Below, in pieces: positions 26,401 to 35,122 of a stretch of 64,000 nucleotides of DNA (positions within the stretch are counted from its first letter, which is position 1; every line of letters begins with the position of its first letter). Origin of the DNA: DATMXT01 sp963662765 (GTDB taxonomy: Bacteria; Bacillota; Clostridia; Oscillospirales; Feifaniaceae); assembly GCA_963662765.2 (NCBI GenBank), contig CAXXUP010000006.1, positions 310,001 to 374,000 of the forward strand, written 5' to 3'. The notes beneath the pieces were generated by a model, which was given only the letters and a program-made list of their open reading frames with translations, was not told where the DNA came from and did not search any database. The translations under genes and the position numbers were made by a program.

Positions 26401-29400
26401 GCTGCCAGAGCTGATATTGCCCGTAACGGTAACCGTCGCCGCATCATTCGCGAACACACCGTAATTGCCGCCGCCGGTTGCCGAGATATTGCCGGTGACC
26501 GTAACCGTCGAGGAGTTGGCATGTACGCCGTAACCGTTTTCTAAGGTGCAGGTCACATCGCCTGTAATATCGGCTTCGCCGCCGTTTGCGGTGTAGACGG
26601 TCACCCAGCCGCCACTGACGGGACCTGTGATTTCGGTAAGGCTGCCCGGACCTACGCTGTATACACCGAGACTGAAGGCGCTGTTGCTGACAGTCACGCT
26701 GCCTGTCATGCGCACGGTACCACCGCTATCCGCGGTCACCCCGTAGTCGGCTGCCCCGCTTGCCGTCACGGTTGTGACAACGGATGAATCCACCGCCACC
26801 GTACTTCCGGCGCCTGTTGCATAGAGTCCTGTATAGGAATTCACGGTGTTGACGTTGATATTCAGCGCTCCGCCTCCGCTGATGGAGAGTGTCTTACCGT
26901 TTGTTGCTGAGAAGGCGTTATCCGCAGTCGTCGATACCGACAGGGTTTTGTCGTTCATATCGATTTCAAACGACTTATCGGAAGCGGTAATTTTACCGGT
27001 ATAGCTGATGTCGTCGAGCAGCTGAATGGTCTGACCGTCTGTCACCGCCGTAAGCGCCTCCGACAGCGACTCATACTCATTTCCGCCGACGATTTGTGCC
27101 ACCGGATGGTATTCGTGCAGTTTGACGGCAAAGGAGGACAGTGCGATTTCAGGAGCTTCACAAATGCCGGGGAAGTCGGCGCTGTTGTCGGATGCGGCCA
27201 CGATTCGCATGGTGTCGTCGGACAAAGTGGCCGTATAGTCATTACCTGTCGCAACCGTCACGGCAAAATTCCGATACCCGGCAGGCAGCGTCAACTCCAA
27301 CGACTCGGTGCTGCCGCCATTTTCAATCGTAATTTCCGTGTCCGCGGAAACGGCCGCGTCCAGCGAGAAGCTCAGAAAATAAGCGCTGTGTCCGCTTGAT
27401 GCCGTTGTTCCCGCAATGGCGGGCTCACCCGCCCTGCCGGAGTATGCGAGTACCGTTGCATCCCCGCCGATTGCAAGCGTACTTGCATAAATTCCGTAAT
27501 CGGATCCGACCGCGGTCACATTACCCCCGCTGATATTCAGCAGTGTTGCGTCATAGCCGCCGATCCCGGGGGCATGCAAAGAACCCCATCCGCCTTGGTT
27601 TCCGCCGTATGCCGTGACGGTTCCGCCGCTAATGCTGATAATCCCGCCGGAATGCGTATGACCGCTGTCTCCGCCCCCGCCGATTCCGGCGCCGGGGCCA
27701 GAGGTATCTGAGCCGCCCCAAGCGTTAATCACGCCGCCCTTGATGACGATGGTGCCGGCGTCCTCGCCTACGCTGCCGCCGATACCGGCGGCGGCGTAAC
27801 TGACGCTGCCTCCGCTGCCGCCGATGGCACTGAGCTTGCCGGTGCCCGCCGCTTCACCCTGAATGGTGAGGGTTGAGCCGGACGGCACTCTGACCGCGGC
27901 CTGATAGGTTGTTCCCCGGATGGTGTTGACGGAGCCGTCTTTTAAAATCATCGTCACGTTTGCCGTGCCGTCGAGGTGGAAGCGTCCCGCGTTCACATCA
28001 TCCAGAGTCACGGTGGCCGTGACCCCCGTATTTACAAAGATATTTCTTCCGACCTCGGTTCCAACGCCGTAAATCAGATAATTACCGCTATCGGTGATGG
28101 TCAGGTTCGGATCCGAAAAACTGAAGCCGGTGCCGCTTCCGGTGCCGCTTTCTATATTGAAGACGCCGTCATAGTCTGTAGTCTCAAAACAGATATTTTT
28201 CCAGCGTGCCCAATCGTTTACATCGTCGGCCCCCGCGTCTACGGCAAAAAAGAGTTCATCGCCGTCGCTGTAGGGTACCAGCAAATCGAAAGCACCCGAG
28301 TTGTTGGCCTCCCAAATCGGACTTGTATACCCCGCAAAGCTTTTATAGATATAGAAGCGTGTGGCTCCGCCATCAATATACGCTTCACCGGTGACCCGCA
28401 CTTTTCCGTAGTCTCCGTTGAGGATGGTTTTGATGACGGCGTCTTTTTCCGCGCCGACCTGCGACACTGCCGAAGGTTCAACCCCTATGATGCCGTTTAC
28501 AGGATCTATTGCGTATATTTTCGGGATGTTCCAAGGCGCTCCGACACTGCCGAAGAAATAGTCGGAAATATATGAAAGCTCGAAGTGATTGCCGCTGCCG
28601 TCAAGGGACATCAGGCTGATACCGTTTTCACCCTGAGTTGTTTTTGGAAACAGCTGCGCAAGACTTGTCTTTGTATCGCGGATTAGCCCTTCGTCCGGCT
28701 CATTGACCGAGAGCAGATAGCTGCTGAAATGATTTACGGTGAAAGATACGGTATCCGTGGCGTCATCAAACGAAAGGTTGCTGACAGACCCGCCCGCAAC
28801 ATCGGCGGCGGCGGCCGAAAAGTCGTCCGTCGTGAGCCCGTCAAAAGAGCCGGATGAAACGGACACGACAGCGCCAATATCAGCGAGGAAAGATAAAGCC
28901 CCCGCCGAGACATTGACACCCATAGAATACTCCTCGATAAACCCTTCCGCCGGAGCCAATACTTTTTCCATCAGTAAGCCGTCCTCAAGACCACTTAACT
29001 GAGACTGCGCCGTACTGTCGAGAAGATTCAGGTTAGAGAATGAGACGTTTCCGATGATCCCATCGGCGATTGTTTTTGAAAAACTGATCTCCAGATCCCG
29101 CAGGTTTTCTGTATTCTGCGCGCCCTCACCCAAAACAGGGCTGCTGGTCACGCCGTCGGGCATTTCAAGGACATTGTCAAGCCCAACGGTGGCAAGCTGT
29201 CCGTCGGCGGACAAAACGAAATAATCAGGCGTCTGACCCTGCAGCACATTTTGCCAGACTGTCCCACTGAAAGCATAGAGCTTGACTGCCACCGCTCCCA
29301 TGGGAGGCGCAGGTGTCTCAACGATTTGTCCTGTAATGTCTGAGGAAAGCGTACCGTCTGCCTGCAGTGTTCGCTGCGCGTACCAGCCGGTGCCGTCGCC

Positions 29401-29694
29401 CATTCCGTTCAACAATGTGTTGAAAAGCGTAAACTCGGAAAACACGTTTGAGGCATCGACAATGCCGAAGCTCACACGCAGCGTTGTGTCTGCAGGGATG
29501 CCGGTTGGGGGAACCCCTACCGGAAGCCCCGAGAGATTGAACGACAGCGTGTCGCCGATAAAGTAAATATGATCAAGGTCTTCGTCTGAAAATACGGTTG
29601 CCGGTGGCTGGTCGGCGCTCACGATCATGGGCAGTGCCGTCACCAGTGAAAATAGCATCGAAAGCACAAGTATCCAGGATATCTTTTTTTTCAT
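23494..29694 (-). CDS. giant S-layer-anchored surface protein (beta-helix, GLUG, InlB-type repeat, three SLH domains)
   Basis: A 2066-residue exported protein. Residues 1-27 form a signal peptide ending near IVSADQ. An all-beta N-terminal region follows. At about 510-800 glycine-rich beta-helix repeats resemble carbohydrate-binding surface domains, and a second beta-helix region spans about 890-1140. Six GLUG-like motifs (GGIVG, GGIIG, GGIAG, GGIIG, GGITG, GGICG) lie at about 1290-1510. An InlB-type repeat (FDSNGEGALAAQ to LYAQW) lies at about 1590-1655, then a glycine run. Three SLH domains (about 1880-2066) should bind secondary cell-wall polymer. It likely acts as an adhesin or polysaccharide-binding layer; no catalytic residues are visible. 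It is monocistronic and ends at a bidirectional terminator. Confidence 0.9.
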   Translation of the reverse strand: MKKKISWILVLSMLFSLVTALPMIVSADQPPATVFSDEDLDHIYFIGDTLSFNLSGLPVGVPPTGIPADTTLRVSFGIVDASNVFSEFTLFNTLLNGMGDGTGWYAQRTLQADGTLSSDITGQIVETPAPPMGAVAVKLYAFSGTVWQNVLQGQTPDYFVLSADGQLATVGLDNVLEMPDGVTSSPVLGEGAQNTENLRDLEISFSKTIADGIIGNVSFSNLNLLDSTAQSQLSGLEDGLLMEKVLAPAEGFIEEYSMGVNVSAGALSFLADIGAVVSVSSGSFDGLTTDDFSAAAADVAGGSVSNLSFDDATDTVSFTVNHFSSYLLSVNEPDEGLIRDTKTSLAQLFPKTTQGENGISLMSLDGSGNHFELSYISDYFFGSVGAPWNIPKIYAIDPVNGIIGVEPSAVSQVGAEKDAVIKTILNGDYGKVRVTGEAYIDGGATRFYIYKSFAGYTSPIWEANNSGAFDLLVPYSDGDELFFAVDAGADDVNDWARWKNICFETTDYDGVFNIESGTGSGTGFSFSDPNLTITDSGNYLIYGVGTEVGRNIFVNTGVTATVTLDDVNAGRFHLDGTANVTMILKDGSVNTIRGTTYQAAVRVPSGSTLTIQGEAAGTGKLSAIGGSGGSVSYAAAGIGGSVGEDAGTIVIKGGVINAWGGSDTSGPGAGIGGGGDSGHTHSGGIISISGGTVTAYGGNQGGWGSLHAPGIGGYDATLLNISGGNVTAVGSDYGIYASTLAIGGDATVLAYSGRAGEPAIAGTTASSGHSAYFLSFSLDAAVSADTEITIENGGSTESLELTLPAGYRNFAVTVATGNDYTATLSDDTMRIVAASDNSADFPGICEAPEIALSSFAVKLHEYHPVAQIVGGNEYESLSEALTAVTDGQTIQLLDDISYTGKITASDKSFEIDMNDKTLSVSTTADNAFSATNGKTLSISGGGALNINVNTVNSYTGLYATGAGSTVAVDSSVVTTVTASGAADYGVTADSGGTVRMTGSVTVSNSAFSLGVYSVGPGSLTEITGPVSGGWVTVYTANGGEADITGDVTCTLENGYGVHANSSTVTVTGNISATGGGNYGVFANDAATVTVTGNISSGSVGISAYAGSTVTLNGGISAYGYYIQIGYYGNYLSAGSYEAVTTKEGYLTYTDEDSSIWVKAEFWTDGIASNNQFPFGGGDGSSLAQAYAISSPEQLAQLAYDVNAGNNYQNKYIVLTADINLTGRQWVPIGKAYGVRFEGNFDGCGHSISGLTMTKSSGADAYGLFGNNGISGVIADITVLSGEITFTVSPGSYSFGTIAGHNLGLVDSCVNKIDVTAILGESDWTYVGGIVGTGEADSSSYAWSGRISNCRNEGTVTLGPLGSVGGIIGNQWGGNTYTRIINCSNIGDVTGGMYTEVGGIAGRCNNGWSDCIYNCYNTGAVTTGASGSVSAYAGGIIGYQYASRVANCYNTGTVTNYGFGGNIAAGGITGYSYGYLFNVYNVGQVAGPSGYTGGICGSRYDAYSLGNCFYLDSSAPGAISGYSPSGTLSLTDAQMKGLTASAIGDYGPAVGALLYTLNQGRAISAENPENLWYWSSDTGEDNDGYPVHSAEEVYVVSFDSNGEGALAAQTVHAGSSIATAPTASLTGFVLTGWFTSKTGGTKVSFPYTPTDHTILYAQWSQSSSGGGGGGAVVPTITVTTTRSGGAIVNSTETDAALTSGSAKATLTKAITDALLEKSTETGGTSKDDLIKVIINTPDNIQKIQISIPQREFDRISSETDAGFAIESALVGITFDGKAMETISGAETGGNVVITAQRLPDLNGCPVYDLTVTNGNTAVSDFNGGHATVTIPYTLKPGENPNAVVIYYLADDGTLKAVRGHYNTELKAVVFKTTHFSKFTVRHNPVAFVDVPAQAWYKDAVDFIAARGITSGTGAGSFSPDDKLTRGAFVVLLMNAYGITPDAAPLGTENFADAGNTYYTQYLLTAKRLGIVNGIGNNLYAPDQPVTRQEMFVILYNALKAIEEVPDEVNSTALSGFDDAAQIAPWANEALTALVHSGTVTGYQNCLSPNLATTRAEVAQVLFNLLTK

Positions 29695-30255
29695 CTGAGT
29701 CCCTCCGAATTATTCATATTTTTCCAAGTCTCTCTTTCGCTTTTGCGGGGGGCTGCGGTTGTGTTTTTTTGTCATGCATGATTGAAAACAATATTTCGAC
29801 TCGAATATCTCGTGGATTCTCCATCAGTAATGCGCGAAAAAGCGAATAAGCGATTTACTCACAATAATCCGACGGCGACAAAGCGGGCGTTGGCATTAAA
29901 CCCGGTTTTCATGATTGACCCGCATTCAAAACGAGATCTTAAATATGAACATGTTCAAGATTTTGCGCTGCTGGTATCCATGGATTGGAATGATGCCAAT
30001 AGCTTACTTGATCACCTCACCCTGATATTGCAAATTGCTTCACATTAAATATAACTTGAAAAATAGGTTCTTTGTACAATTTGTGTACAGTTGTCAATGT
30101 CAGAATGTTGACATGAAACGTGTCAAGATAATTACGCATCTAGAATTACACCGCTGGCTAAGAAAAGAAATAATTATGTAGAAAAATAACTAAAGACCTT
30201 ATAATTCTCCGAAAAAGCGATTGTAAGCTCCGCTGCTGATTTTTTTGAAAAGGGA
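29695..30255. other. 560-bp gene-free stretch upstream of the surface protein
   Basis: AT-rich. A plus-strand open frame at 29782-30048 has no ribosome binding site and no recognisable protein. I could not pick a convincing promoter for the surface protein and see no RNA motif or repeat. Confidence 0.5.
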
Positions 30256-30260
30256 TAAAA

Positions 30261-30298
30261 AAACCGGGGTGGTCGTGTTATACGACCATCCCGGTTTA
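30261..30298 (-). terminator. terminator of the alaS-to-NlpC operon
   Basis: AAACCGGGGTGGTCGT pairs with ACGACCATCCCGGTTT around GTTAT, with an A/T-run on the minus-strand exit side, beyond the NlpC/P60 gene. Confidence 0.88.
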
Positions 30299-30339
30299 CC
30301 GGTGGGATATGTTTTTTTGTTTGACAGCACGCTTATTTT

Positions 30340-31284
30340 TTACTCAATGAGCCGTGCGGCGCCGTAATAATACTTGTCATAATAGCCCGAGGCCATGGAG
30401 GTAATTTTGACAACGTCGCCGGGCGACGAGGCATGGAGAAAGAGGTTGTCGCCAAGGTAGATGGCGGTATGATGAATGCCGCTGCCCCCGGGGGAGGAGA
30501 AGTAGACGATATCGCCGGGGCGCAGCTCGGCGCGGGAGATGTGGAGCGCGATGGAGCGGTACTGCGTCGTGGCCCCCATGTTCAGCGAGTAGCCGAAGTG
30601 GCCATAGACATACTTGATGAGCCCGCCGCAGTCAAATCCGCCCGACGGGGTCGACCCGCCGTAGACGTACCGGTATCCGAGAAACTGCTTGGCATAGGCG
30701 ATGACATCATCGGCAAGGCCGAAAAACCGGCCTTCAGCATCCGCTAGGCGCACATAGTCGGCGTAGACATAGCCGCGCACATTGTTGAAGCTGACATAGT
30801 GCCAGGAGCCCGCCTCGCCCTGCGACACGATTTCCAGGACGGTGCCGTATGGCAGCGACTCGATGAGGGGGGAGTCAGCCGTGGCCTCAGTTCGGAAGTT
30901 CAGGCTGTTCGACATGACCATGCCCTGTGTGGTACCGGCCGGAAGGTCATCGGGCAGCACGCCCGTTGTCGCCATGACGGCTACGGCTTCCTCACCGGCG
31001 TCATAAGCGAACTGGGCATCCGCGGTTTTGGCGAGGTAGCCTGTGGAGACATAGCCCTCTTTCTCGCCGCCAAGCGAAATGAGGGCCCAAGGGCCTTCAA
31101 GTGTCTTGACTTCAACTGTGTCCCCTTGAACAAGTTTTGCTTTGACGGCGTAAACGGTACCCGGCCCCGTGCGTACGTTGAGCACCGAGGCGGTCACTTC
31201 ATATGTAGTTGCGTAGGCGGTTGTCAGGGCGGCGGCCATGACATTGGCGATAAGCAGCGCGAGGAGTCTTCTGCGTTTAGGCAT
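30340..31284 (-). CDS. secreted SH3-domain NlpC/P60 cell-wall endopeptidase
   Basis: Cleaves peptidoglycan peptide bonds outside the cell. The 314-residue precursor has a signal sequence (LLALLIANVMAAALTTAYA). Two bacterial SH3 domains follow (VLNVRTGPG near residue 35, SLNFRTEAT near 130), then a C-terminal NlpC/P60 domain with GGFDCGGLIKYV (catalytic Cys), SGIHHTAIYLG (His) and FLHASSPGD. The ATG at 31282-31284 has AAGGAG eight bases before it. It is last in the long operon from alaS. Its AATAA-rich downstream region ends in a terminator. Confidence 0.92.
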   Translation of the reverse strand: MPKRRRLLALLIANVMAAALTTAYATTYEVTASVLNVRTGPGTVYAVKAKLVQGDTVEVKTLEGPWALISLGGEKEGYVSTGYLAKTADAQFAYDAGEEAVAVMATTGVLPDDLPAGTTQGMVMSNSLNFRTEATADSPLIESLPYGTVLEIVSQGEAGSWHYVSFNNVRGYVYADYVRLADAEGRFFGLADDVIAYAKQFLGYRYVYGGSTPSGGFDCGGLIKYVYGHFGYSLNMGATTQYRSIALHISRAELRPGDIVYFSSPGGSGIHHTAIYLGDNLFLHASSPGDVVKITSMASGYYDKYYYGAARLIE

Positions 31285-31308
31285 GAAATCCACTCCTTTT
31301 GGTGCAAA

Positions 31309-31905
31309 TCATACCATGGCATTCGGGTCCTCATCAAATCCAATATCTGCTAATTTTGTGAACGCATCCCGCGTCAGCGTGAGGTTGAGTACGTCTAGCA
31401 GGGCAGTGGAGGAGAGCCTGGGCGGCAGGGAAAGCCTTGCGGCAAGCGCTCTGCGGCGCTCTACGCTGCCTTCTTGACCCAAAAGCCCCGCGGCGTACAG
31501 GTCGGATTTGGTAAGATCTCCAAGGGGGGCGCCCTCCGAGGCACCCGCCTTTTGAAGCGCTTCCCGGATGACCTCGCATGAAATACCTTCCACACCGAGC
31601 AGCCCCTCTGCCGACGGCGCCGGCTTGCGGCGCTCCTTACCTGGTAGTGCCGGAATATAGGCGTTAGAGACCTTGGCCCCCTGCAGGGCGCCCTTTAAGT
31701 GGCCGCGGATTTTAAACCCCGCGGCGTCGCTGTCCGTCAGGATGATGACCCCGCGCTCTAAGGCAGCGCGGCGCAGGTACGCCATCATCTGCCGGTCGCG
31801 GTAAATTTGAAAGCCCCCGACCTCGACGACGGTGGCCGACACGGCCTCGAGCACCCGCGCTCGATCGTATTTGCCCTCGACGACGATGACCTGCCGGATG
31901 GTCAT
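31309..31905 (-). CDS. rnmV: ribonuclease M5
   Basis: Matures 5S rRNA. The 198-residue protein has the Toprim signatures VIVVEGKYD (catalytic Glu) and IILTDSDAAG (DxD), followed by FKIRGHLKGAL and a C-terminal helical domain, as in RNase M5. The ATG at 31903-31905 overlaps the holA stop by four bases; a longer upstream frame is the holA shadow. Placement beside holA and comEC suggests simple housekeeping cotranscription. Confidence 0.92.
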   Translation of the reverse strand: MTIRQVIVVEGKYDRARVLEAVSATVVEVGGFQIYRDRQMMAYLRRAALERGVIILTDSDAAGFKIRGHLKGALQGAKVSNAYIPALPGKERRKPAPSAEGLLGVEGISCEVIREALQKAGASEGAPLGDLTKSDLYAAGLLGQEGSVERRRALAARLSLPPRLSSTALLDVLNLTLTRDAFTKLADIGFDEDPNAMV

Positions 31906-32927
31906 TTTACGATCTCCATCACAGCCCGCTCCAAAAGTTCCCACGGATCGCCGCCCCCTCCCTTTTGCGCCGCGTCAACTTCGCACAGCTTGATGACGGC
32001 ACTCTCCGTTTTGGCGGCGTCAATGCGCGGCGCCCTGCGCAGGTAGTCCCGGACAAAATTCGTCTTGGAAGGCTTAATTCCGCAGTCGGCCACGACTTTT
32101 TCAGCTGAGCAAATACCGGCGTCGTAGGCGGCCTTGGCCGCTGCGAGCTCGCTAAAAGCCGCCCCCAGGGCCGCCGTGACGGCGACATAACTCTCGCCGT
32201 TTTTACGGCAGTCGTCAATGCGGCGAAGGGCATCGGCCACTTTGCCGTCTATAACAAACCGAACGATGTCGAATAGGTTGGCGCTTGTGTCGCGGGTGCA
32301 GACGGCGTCGATGTCGTCCGTCGTGATTTCCCGGCCGCTGGCGTAGACCGCCAGCTTCTCCGCCTCCCCGATGAGGCCGGACATGCGCCGGTCGCACACC
32401 GTGAGCAGGTACCGGGCAGCGCCCTCCGGCAGAGAGGAGCCGGCCGCCGCCACCCGGCGGGATAGCCACTTTGTAAGCTCTCCCTCGCTTTGAATGGGGA
32501 ACTCGATGGGGGTTGCCGCCTTGCAGGAGGAGAGCATGCGCTCCTTGCGGCCTTTTTTCACCTGATAGTCGCCGCTCTCGAGATATCGGTCGTCATACAG
32601 CAAGACGACGCAGACCCCCTCCGGCAGCTCCGAAATGGTCTGTTCGATCAGTTCCCGGTCGTCCCCAGGGAGACCGGCAAGGTCGATGTTGCGCAGCACG
32701 ACAAGCGCCCCTGCGGCGCCAAAACCGAGGTTTTGGGCGGCGTCCAAAAAGACCTCGGCCGAGAAGTTTTCGTCGGTCAGCGTCACGTGCCCGCAGCCGC
32801 CGTATGCCGCTGCTAAAGTCTCGGCGATCCGGTCGAGATAATGGTCCTTCAGGTATTCCTCGTCGCCGTAAAACAGATAGGCCGGGCGAATTCGCTTTGC
32901 CCCAATGTCGCTTTTCAGTCGTTCCAT
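31902..32927 (-). CDS. holA: DNA polymerase III delta subunit
   Basis: Clamp-loader subunit that opens the beta sliding clamp. The 341-residue protein begins with AYLFYGDEEYLKDHYLDRI, the family's hallmark N-terminus. It continues through an AAA+-like core without ATPase motifs and the three-helix LSRRVAAAG and DRRMSGLIGEAEKLA regions. The ATG follows GAGGTTA and lies three bases after the comEC stop. Confidence 0.93.
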   Translation of the reverse strand: MERLKSDIGAKRIRPAYLFYGDEEYLKDHYLDRIAETLAAAYGGCGHVTLTDENFSAEVFLDAAQNLGFGAAGALVVLRNIDLAGLPGDDRELIEQTISELPEGVCVVLLYDDRYLESGDYQVKKGRKERMLSSCKAATPIEFPIQSEGELTKWLSRRVAAAGSSLPEGAARYLLTVCDRRMSGLIGEAEKLAVYASGREITTDDIDAVCTRDTSANLFDIVRFVIDGKVADALRRIDDCRKNGESYVAVTAALGAAFSELAAAKAAYDAGICSAEKVVADCGIKPSKTNFVRDYLRRAPRIDAAKTESAVIKLCEVDAAQKGGGGDPWELLERAVMEIVK

Positions 32928-32932
32928 GTTTT

Positions 32933-35122
32933 TTAACCTCGCTCACAATATACGGTGAACAGCCCGTCTCCGGCTGTCGTCAATTCAACGGTGCCCCGCT
33001 CGTCCGAGCGCAGGATGTAGGGTGCCACGGCCTCAGCTCTCGCGAGCGTCTCCTCCGATGGGTGGCCGTAGCTGTTTTTTCCGACCGGCACAAGGCAGAC
33101 GGCGGGGTAGGTCTCATCTAAAAACATCGATGTAGACGAGGAGGCCGAGCCGTGGTGGGCAAGCTGCAGCACGTCGGCGTCTGTATCAAAGCCGCTTGCC
33201 ATAAGCCGAAGCTCTCCTGCCGCCGTCAGATCCCCCGTGAGGAGTAGGGAACTCTCGCCCCGCCTGGCTGTCAAGACGACGCAGCGGTCGTTTGTGCCGG
33301 CAGCTTCGGTCCCGTCCGCAAAATACCAGTGCTGCGTCGTCAAGGTGACGGCGGTCCCTCCGGCATGAAGCGTCAAAACCTCCCCAACCTCCCGCATTTC
33401 GACGTCGGGAAAAGCTGCGGCAAGTTCCGGATAGTCGGCAGCACTGCCGACAAGGATTTCTTCGACATCGACTTCGGATAACAGATCCGCTACACCGCTG
33501 ATGTGGTCGTAGTCGGGGTGGGACAAGATGAGGGCGTCGACGCAGGTTATGCCCATGGCGCCCAGCTGATAGGCCACGAGGTTTCCGGAGTCGGAGGCGG
33601 AGCTGCTGCCGCAGTCGTAGACATAGGTCGTCCCGCCGTCAGACAGGATGACCGAGAGCCCCTGCCCGACGTCGACCATGGCGATGGTCAGCAAATCCGG
33701 ACTGACGGTTGCGGCGGACGTCAGGATGGCAAGGAGGAGGACAACGGCGGCGGCGCACAGGGCGGCGGGCTTTGAGGCCCGCTTTTTGTAGGCAATGCAA
33801 AGCAGATAAATGGCGCCAAAGGCTGCTAAAACGATCCATACGGAAGCACTGCGCTTATAGGCCACGGTGCCGTCAAATACCGCAAGATGCCGGACGACCC
33901 ATAGGCAGTAGTTTTGCAAGGCGGTGCCGACGATGCCGCCCGCAAAAGGCCCTAGTAACAGAATACCAGACATCGGCAAAAATGTCAGCAAATTTGCCGG
34001 AAGTGAGAGCAGCGGCAGACTGCCGAACGTGAGCAGAGTGACGGCAGCCGAGCCCAAAGTGGCCGATATCGTCAAAGCGGCAGCTTCAAAAAGAAGCCTC
34101 ATCGCTTTGTTTTCAGTGGGAATTGTCAAATGCCCCGCCAGTAGGACAATGCCCGCCACCGCTGAAAAGGAGAGCAGCAGCGAGGTGGACTCTATTGCAT
34201 AGGGGGCAGCAGCGCAGATAAGAAAGACAGCTGTGAGAAGCGAGGTCAGTGGGTCCGGCCGGCGGCGCAGCAAAAGCCCGCCGTTTACGATGACAGCCAT
34301 GAGCCCGGAGCGCATGACCGACACCCGAAAGCCCATGAAAACGATGACGGCTGCGATGAAAATGAGGGTAATTCCGGCCGCCTTGCGCCTGTCAAGCCCC
34401 AACAGGGAGAGCAGATAGCCGAGTGCCAGCGTCAACACCATGAAGTGGGTGCCGGAAAACGACAGCATGTGGATGAGCCCTACCCGCTCGAAAGCGGCGA
34501 CGTCCGCATCCGTTAGGGCGTCCCGGTCGCCAAACATGAGGGCGCGGGGGAGTCCGTTAGGGTATAGGCTTTCGACGTGCGCCCGCCAGGCGGCGATCTT
34601 CAGGGAAAGCGGCGTACCGCCCGCCTCAACCGAGAGGACTTCAGGTTCTTTGATTTCGAGTAAATTGTTCTCGCTCTTGTACCAGGACTGCAGCCAGCCC
34701 CGTTCAGCGTTTTCCACAGTTGAGGCGGCGGTGCCCCTCACGGTAACCGTATCGCCGGGGGAGAGTGTGGCGCCCTCGAAGAAGACAGAGACGGTGGTAT
34801 GGGGGCTAATGGCTTTGACTGCGGCGATGTGGACGTCGCCGTAGTAGTCCGAAACCGCAGTAACCCGCCCCGTCAGCGTGACCTCTTTGCCGTCCATAAG
34901 GGCTGCGGGCTTACGGACTGTCATCTCATAGAAAGTGACCGACGCTGCGGCAAGAAGACAGAGAAAAAGGGCGACAAACCGCTCTTTTTGAAGTTTTTTG
35001 GCAAGGTAAAAAGGCAGCGCCGCAGCCGCCGCCCCAAGGACGGCGGCCACAGCGCCGCATTTTGCACCGATAAAAAGAATTGTCAGGTAGCAGGCAAGCC
35101 CTGCCGCGAGCGGCCGCTTCAC
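32933..35122 (-). CDS. comEC: ComEC/Rec2 DNA-uptake channel protein
   Basis: Forms the membrane channel for single-stranded DNA entry in competence. The 729-residue protein has N-terminal membrane helices and a DUF4131-like OB region (DGKEVTLTGRV). The competence domain around LIHMLSFSGTHFMVLTLALG follows with multiple helices. A C-terminal metallo-beta-lactamase-like domain carries LSHPDYDHISG and QLAHHGSASSS. The GTG start overlaps the upstream TGA by four bases. comEA, which normally precedes it, is not in this operon, so competence cannot be claimed from this gene alone. Confidence 0.93.
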   Translation of the reverse strand: MKRPLAAGLACYLTILFIGAKCGAVAAVLGAAAAALPFYLAKKLQKERFVALFLCLLAAASVTFYEMTVRKPAALMDGKEVTLTGRVTAVSDYYGDVHIAAVKAISPHTTVSVFFEGATLSPGDTVTVRGTAASTVENAERGWLQSWYKSENNLLEIKEPEVLSVEAGGTPLSLKIAAWRAHVESLYPNGLPRALMFGDRDALTDADVAAFERVGLIHMLSFSGTHFMVLTLALGYLLSLLGLDRRKAAGITLIFIAAVIVFMGFRVSVMRSGLMAVIVNGGLLLRRRPDPLTSLLTAVFLICAAAPYAIESTSLLLSFSAVAGIVLLAGHLTIPTENKAMRLLFEAAALTISATLGSAAVTLLTFGSLPLLSLPANLLTFLPMSGILLLGPFAGGIVGTALQNYCLWVVRHLAVFDGTVAYKRSASVWIVLAAFGAIYLLCIAYKKRASKPAALCAAAVVLLLAILTSAATVSPDLLTIAMVDVGQGLSVILSDGGTTYVYDCGSSSASDSGNLVAYQLGAMGITCVDALILSHPDYDHISGVADLLSEVDVEEILVGSAADYPELAAAFPDVEMREVGEVLTLHAGGTAVTLTTQHWYFADGTEAAGTNDRCVVLTARRGESSLLLTGDLTAAGELRLMASGFDTDADVLQLAHHGSASSSTSMFLDETYPAVCLVPVGKNSYGHPSEETLARAEAVAPYILRSDERGTVELTTAGDGLFTVYCERG

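Noticed and set aside
29782..30048. An 88-codon plus-strand frame upstream of the surface protein
   Set aside because: No ribosome binding site, no recognisable motif, low-complexity AT-rich DNA.
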